From NCBI RefSeq assembly GCF_009695585.1, contig NZ_VUNR01000010.1, positions 1 to 64,000 of the forward strand: a stretch of 64,000 nt of DNA. The letters are read 5' to 3'. Numbering within the stretch: position 1 is the first letter of the stretch; every line of letters starts with the position of its first letter. Origin of the DNA: Anaerovibrio slackiae. Lineage in GTDB: Bacteria; Bacillota; Negativicutes; Selenomonadales; Selenomonadaceae. Below, piece after piece: positions 61,202 through 64,000 of this stretch. Under the pieces are notes generated by a model, which saw only the letters and a list, made by a program, of their open reading frames with translations, made no database searches and was not told the DNA's origin. The position numbers and the translations under genes are program-made.

Positions 61202-62047
61202 ATGAAGAACATGAAGAAATTATTTTCAGTTTTATTATCAGTAATGATGCTGGGGCTTTTGGCGGCCGGCTGTGGCAGTGACAAGGGCGGCAGCAGCTCC
61301 GGGCTGGCTGGCGCGGTGTCCACCAACGGTTCCACCTCCATGGAGAAGGTTATCGGCATCCTGTCCGAGAAGTTTATGGAGGATAACAAGGGCGTTACCA
61401 TTACCTATGATGCTTCCGGTTCCGGTACCGGCATCGAGGCAGTAAGCAAGGGCTCCACTGATATCGGCCTTTCCTCCCGTGCCCTGAAGGACAGCGAGAA
61501 GGCAAAGGGCTTGAAGGAGACCACTGTGGCACTGGATGGCATCGCCATTATCGTCAATGAGAAGTGCCCGGTAGATGACCTGAAGGTTGAGGATGTGGCT
61601 GCCCTGTTCAACGGCGAGGCTGCTGACTGGAGCAAGTTTGGCAGCAATGCCGGCAAGGTTGCAGCTATTGGCCGTGAGGCTGGTTCCGGCACCCGTGATG
61701 GCTTTGAGTCCATCACCAAGACCAAGGACAAGTGCAAGCTGGCTCAGGAGCTGACCTCCACCGGCGCCGTAATTGAGGCTGTCAAGAACAGCGAGGCTGC
61801 CATCGGCTATGCTTCCTTTGCTTCTGTAGAAAACCAGAAGGGCATCAAGGTTCTGAAGGTTAATGGCGTGGAGTGCAGCGAGGAGAATATTTCCAATGGC
61901 AAGTATGTTATCCAGCGTCCGTTCAACCTGATTACCAAGGAAGGTGCACAGCTCAGCGAGGCTGCCCAGGCTTTCTTTGACTTCATGACTTCCAAGGCAG
62001 CTGCCGAGCTGATTGTTCAGGCTGGTGCAGTACCAACTGCTAAATAA
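61202..62047 (+). CDS. pstS: Phosphate-binding lipoprotein
   Basis: 281 aa. A signal peptide ends in the lipobox LLAAGC, so it is a lipid-anchored periplasmic binding protein. Mature-part motifs NGSTSMEKVIG, YDASGSGTGIEAV, GREAGSGTRDGFE and AIGYASF place it in the PstS family that binds phosphate through Ser/Thr/Arg. First gene of pstSCAB. Regulation by a PhoB-like factor is likely but no clear box was found. Confidence 0.95.
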   Translation: MKNMKKLFSVLLSVMMLGLLAAGCGSDKGGSSSGLAGAVSTNGSTSMEKVIGILSEKFMEDNKGVTITYDASGSGTGIEAVSKGSTDIGLSSRALKDSEKAKGLKETTVALDGIAIIVNEKCPVDDLKVEDVAALFNGEAADWSKFGSNAGKVAAIGREAGSGTRDGFESITKTKDKCKLAQELTSTGAVIEAVKNSEAAIGYASFASVENQKGIKVLKVNGVECSEENISNGKYVIQRPFNLITKEGAQLSEAAQAFFDFMTSKAAAELIVQAGAVPTAK

Positions 62048-62078
62048 GCAGGCTTTTAGTAAAGAGGTCTGATATATC

Positions 62079-62969
62079 ATGAAGAATAAAACCAAATGGC
62101 AGGAAATGACTGAAAAGGGCATAAACGCAGTGTTTATGCTGTGCGGTATCGTGGCAGTAGGCTTCGTGCTGTGCATCACGATACATCTGGTAATTGCCGG
62201 CCTGCCAGCAATTGTAAAGATAGGTATTCCGGAGTTTATCTTCGGTACCACATGGCAGCCAACTGCCTCTACGGTGGAGCCATCCTTTGGCATCCTTCCC
62301 TTTATACTCACCAGCATCTATGGTACGGCAGGTGCCGTGCTGATAGGTGTACCCGTTGGCCTTCTGACAGCTATTTTCCTGTCCAAGGCTGCTCCTCCAA
62401 AGTTTGCCAGGGTTATTCATACTGCGGTGGAGCTGTTGGCTGGCATTCCCTCTGTTGTCTACGGCCTTGTAGGCATGATTATACTTGTTCCAGGCATCCA
62501 GGGGATGTTTTCCTTATCCTCTGGTGCCACCCTTCTGGCAGCCATTATTGTGCTGACCATCATGATTTTACCGTCAATAATCAACGTATCTGAGACTGCA
62601 CTGAAGGCAGTACCCAGAGAGTACGAGGAAGCCTCTATGGCCCTGGGGGCAACCGAGATGGAAACATTTTTCAGGGTCAGTGTACCGGCTGCCAAGAGCG
62701 GTATCGCGGCAGCCGTGGTTCTGGGAGTAGGCCGTGCTATCGGTGAAGCTATGGCGATTATCATGGTTTCTGGAAACGTGGCTAACATGCCGGGGCTGCT
62801 GGAATCTGTGCGGTTTATGACTACGGCAATCGCCTCTGAGATGTCATACGCCGCCGCAGGTTCCCTGCAGCATCAGGCACTGTTTTCCATCGGGCTGGTG
62901 CTGTTCCTGTTCATTATGATGATTAATGTGTTCCTGAATGTATTTGTCAAGGGAAGGAAGGTGGCGTAG
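62079..62969 (+). CDS. pstC: Phosphate ABC transporter permease PstC
   Basis: 296 aa with six membrane helices. The permease loop EASMALGATEMETFFRVSVPAAKSGIAA (start and end of the EAA block) and VYGLVGMIILVP are typical. Follows pstS by 31 bases and abuts pstA. Confidence 0.95.
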   Translation: MKNKTKWQEMTEKGINAVFMLCGIVAVGFVLCITIHLVIAGLPAIVKIGIPEFIFGTTWQPTASTVEPSFGILPFILTSIYGTAGAVLIGVPVGLLTAIFLSKAAPPKFARVIHTAVELLAGIPSVVYGLVGMIILVPGIQGMFSLSSGATLLAAIIVLTIMILPSIINVSETALKAVPREYEEASMALGATEMETFFRVSVPAAKSGIAAAVVLGVGRAIGEAMAIIMVSGNVANMPGLLESVRFMTTAIASEMSYAAAGSLQHQALFSIGLVLFLFIMMINVFLNVFVKGRKVA

Positions 62970-62970
62970 G

Positions 62971-63861
62971 ATGGAAAATGCGGCTGTGAGCCGGGCGGCC
63001 ATCCCTGATAGCAGTATCGCGGGCTTTTCCCGGCGGAAGCTGTGGAATCAGGGGGCGAGATGCCTGATCTGGGCCAGTGCTATTTTTACCTGCCTGCTGC
63101 TGGCCTTTATTATCGGCTATATTTTTTACCGGGGTGTGCCGTACCTGTCCTGGGAGCTTCTGACCAGCCAGAGCAGCTATGTGAAAAAGACCATCGGTAT
63201 TCTGCCGAATTTGCTGAATACCTTGTATATCATATTGGTGGCTATGGCGGTGGTACTGCCTTTGGGCACAGGAGCTGCCATCTACCTGACGGAGTACGCT
63301 TCCAACAAAAAGCTGGTGAACCTGATTGAGTTTGCGGCAGAGGCATTGACCGGCATTCCATCCATTATCTTCGGTCTTGCGGGCATGGTGCTGTTTTCCG
63401 AGATGTTCGGCTTGAAGCAGGGTATTCTGGCTGGCGGCCTGACACTGGTAATGATGATTTTGCCGGTGATTGTCCGCACCACTCAGGAGAGCCTCAAGAC
63501 CGTGCCTAACGCTTATCGGGAGGGTGCCCTTGCCATGGGTGCCAGCAAGTGGCACATGGTGCGCACCGTGGTGCTGCCTAATGCTATTGACGGCATTGTG
63601 ACAGGCTGCATTCTTTCCGTAGGGCGCATTGTGGGCGAGTCGGCAGCACTTTTGTTTACGGCAGGCTTTGGCCTGGTGCTGAACGATTTCATAACGGCAC
63701 TGGAATCTTCCTCTGCTACCCTGACAGTGGCGCTTTATGTCTATGCCAGCGAGCGTGGCGAGACCAGCGTGGCATTTGCTATCGCGGTAATTCTCATGAC
63801 GCTGACGCTGCTTCTGAATTTCTCTGCCAACATGGCAGCCAAGAAGCTGAAAAATGTGTAA
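62971..63861 (+). CDS. pstA: Phosphate ABC transporter permease PstA
   Basis: 296 aa from ATG 62971, one base after the pstC stop (an in-frame Met at 62938 would overlap pstC). Six helices, with IPSIIFGLAGMVLFSE and the EAA loop REGALAMGASKWHMVRTVVLP. Forms the channel with PstC. Confidence 0.95.
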   Translation: MENAAVSRAAIPDSSIAGFSRRKLWNQGARCLIWASAIFTCLLLAFIIGYIFYRGVPYLSWELLTSQSSYVKKTIGILPNLLNTLYIILVAMAVVLPLGTGAAIYLTEYASNKKLVNLIEFAAEALTGIPSIIFGLAGMVLFSEMFGLKQGILAGGLTLVMMILPVIVRTTQESLKTVPNAYREGALAMGASKWHMVRTVVLPNAIDGIVTGCILSVGRIVGESAALLFTAGFGLVLNDFITALESSSATLTVALYVYASERGETSVAFAIAVILMTLTLLLNFSANMAAKKLKNV

Positions 63862-63889
63862 TGATGTATAAACAATAAAGGATAATTTT

Positions 63890-64000
63890 ATGGATACGAT
63901 AATGGAAGTCAAGGACTTGAACCTGTGGTATGGTGACCACCACGCCCTCCATGATATAAGCGTGGATATCCCCAAGAACCAGATTACAGCACTGATTGGC
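63890..64000 (+). CDS. pstB: Phosphate ABC transporter ATPase PstB, N-terminal part
   Basis: 37 codons remain before the window ends: VKDLNLWYGDHHALHDISVD and ITALIG, where the Walker A motif is just starting. Position after pstA and the NLWYG motif make the call safe. Confidence 0.92.
   Translation, partial: MDTIMEVKDLNLWYGDHHALHDISVDIPKNQITALIG

Overview
The window looks like chromosome of a diderm, anaerobic Firmicute, most likely Negativicutes (Selenomonadales-type). The reasons are: a Firmicute-style gene order (rpmE-DUF1385-prfA-prmC-sua5 ... rpiB-glyA-upp; yybS-gdpP-rplI-lonB-dnaB); an autotransporter-type outer-membrane barrel protein, which needs an outer membrane; ferredoxin-linked 2-oxoacid oxidoreductase (korDABC); and a minimal SufCB iron-sulfur system. 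This assignment is an inference from content only. I see no rRNA, tRNA or CRISPR array.

Layout. (1) 1-8.3 kb is an AT-rich accessory island, clearly different in base and codon use from the GC-richer core that follows. It holds a minus-strand cassette: a NurA-like nuclease gene, a HerA-like ATPase, a GHKL (MORC/Hsp90-like) ATPase, a short radical-SAM protein and the start of one more gene. The NurA-like gene is split by an IS110-family element with a structured, bridge-RNA-like left end. A GIY-YIG protein gene closes the island. (2) 8.4-17.5 kb: AraC-type response regulator, HAD phosphatase, aromatic genes pheA and aroF, a soluble hybrid kinase, then nadA-nadB-nadC-niaR with an operator-like palindrome on its promoter. 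(3) 17.5-26 kb: a type I toxin-antitoxin-like locus, a FeoA-FeoB fusion, a ClpX-like ATPase, and the rpmE-to-sua5 housekeeping block. (4) 26-31.4 kb is an accessory insert inside otherwise conserved synteny: two double-glycine-leader peptides, an XRE repressor with an operator in the promoter of a divergent autotransporter carrying about 48 perfect GSGGE repeats, a second (degenerate) toxin-antitoxin-like locus, and an M48 protease. (5) 31.4-49.7 kb: rpiB-glyA-upp, an Fe-alcohol dehydrogenase, korDABC, cysK with a divergent Rrf2/CymR-like regulator, phosphoglucomutase, and the dnaB-lonB-rplI-gdpP-yybS operon. (6) 49.9-64 kb: phosphomannomutase, a broken chemoreceptor gene, MATE exporter with a LacI regulator, purA, sufCB, an EamA transporter, a GH18 glycosidase, and pstSCA with the start of pstB.

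The least explained structures are three copies of a 380-460 nt element at 33.9 kb and 51.8-52.6 kb. Each has a conserved long outer hairpin and an unrelated hairpin at its tip, and each sits right at the 3' end of a gene. Together with the interrupted HerA/NurA/GHKL/radical-SAM cassette, these are the best candidates for undescribed biology here.
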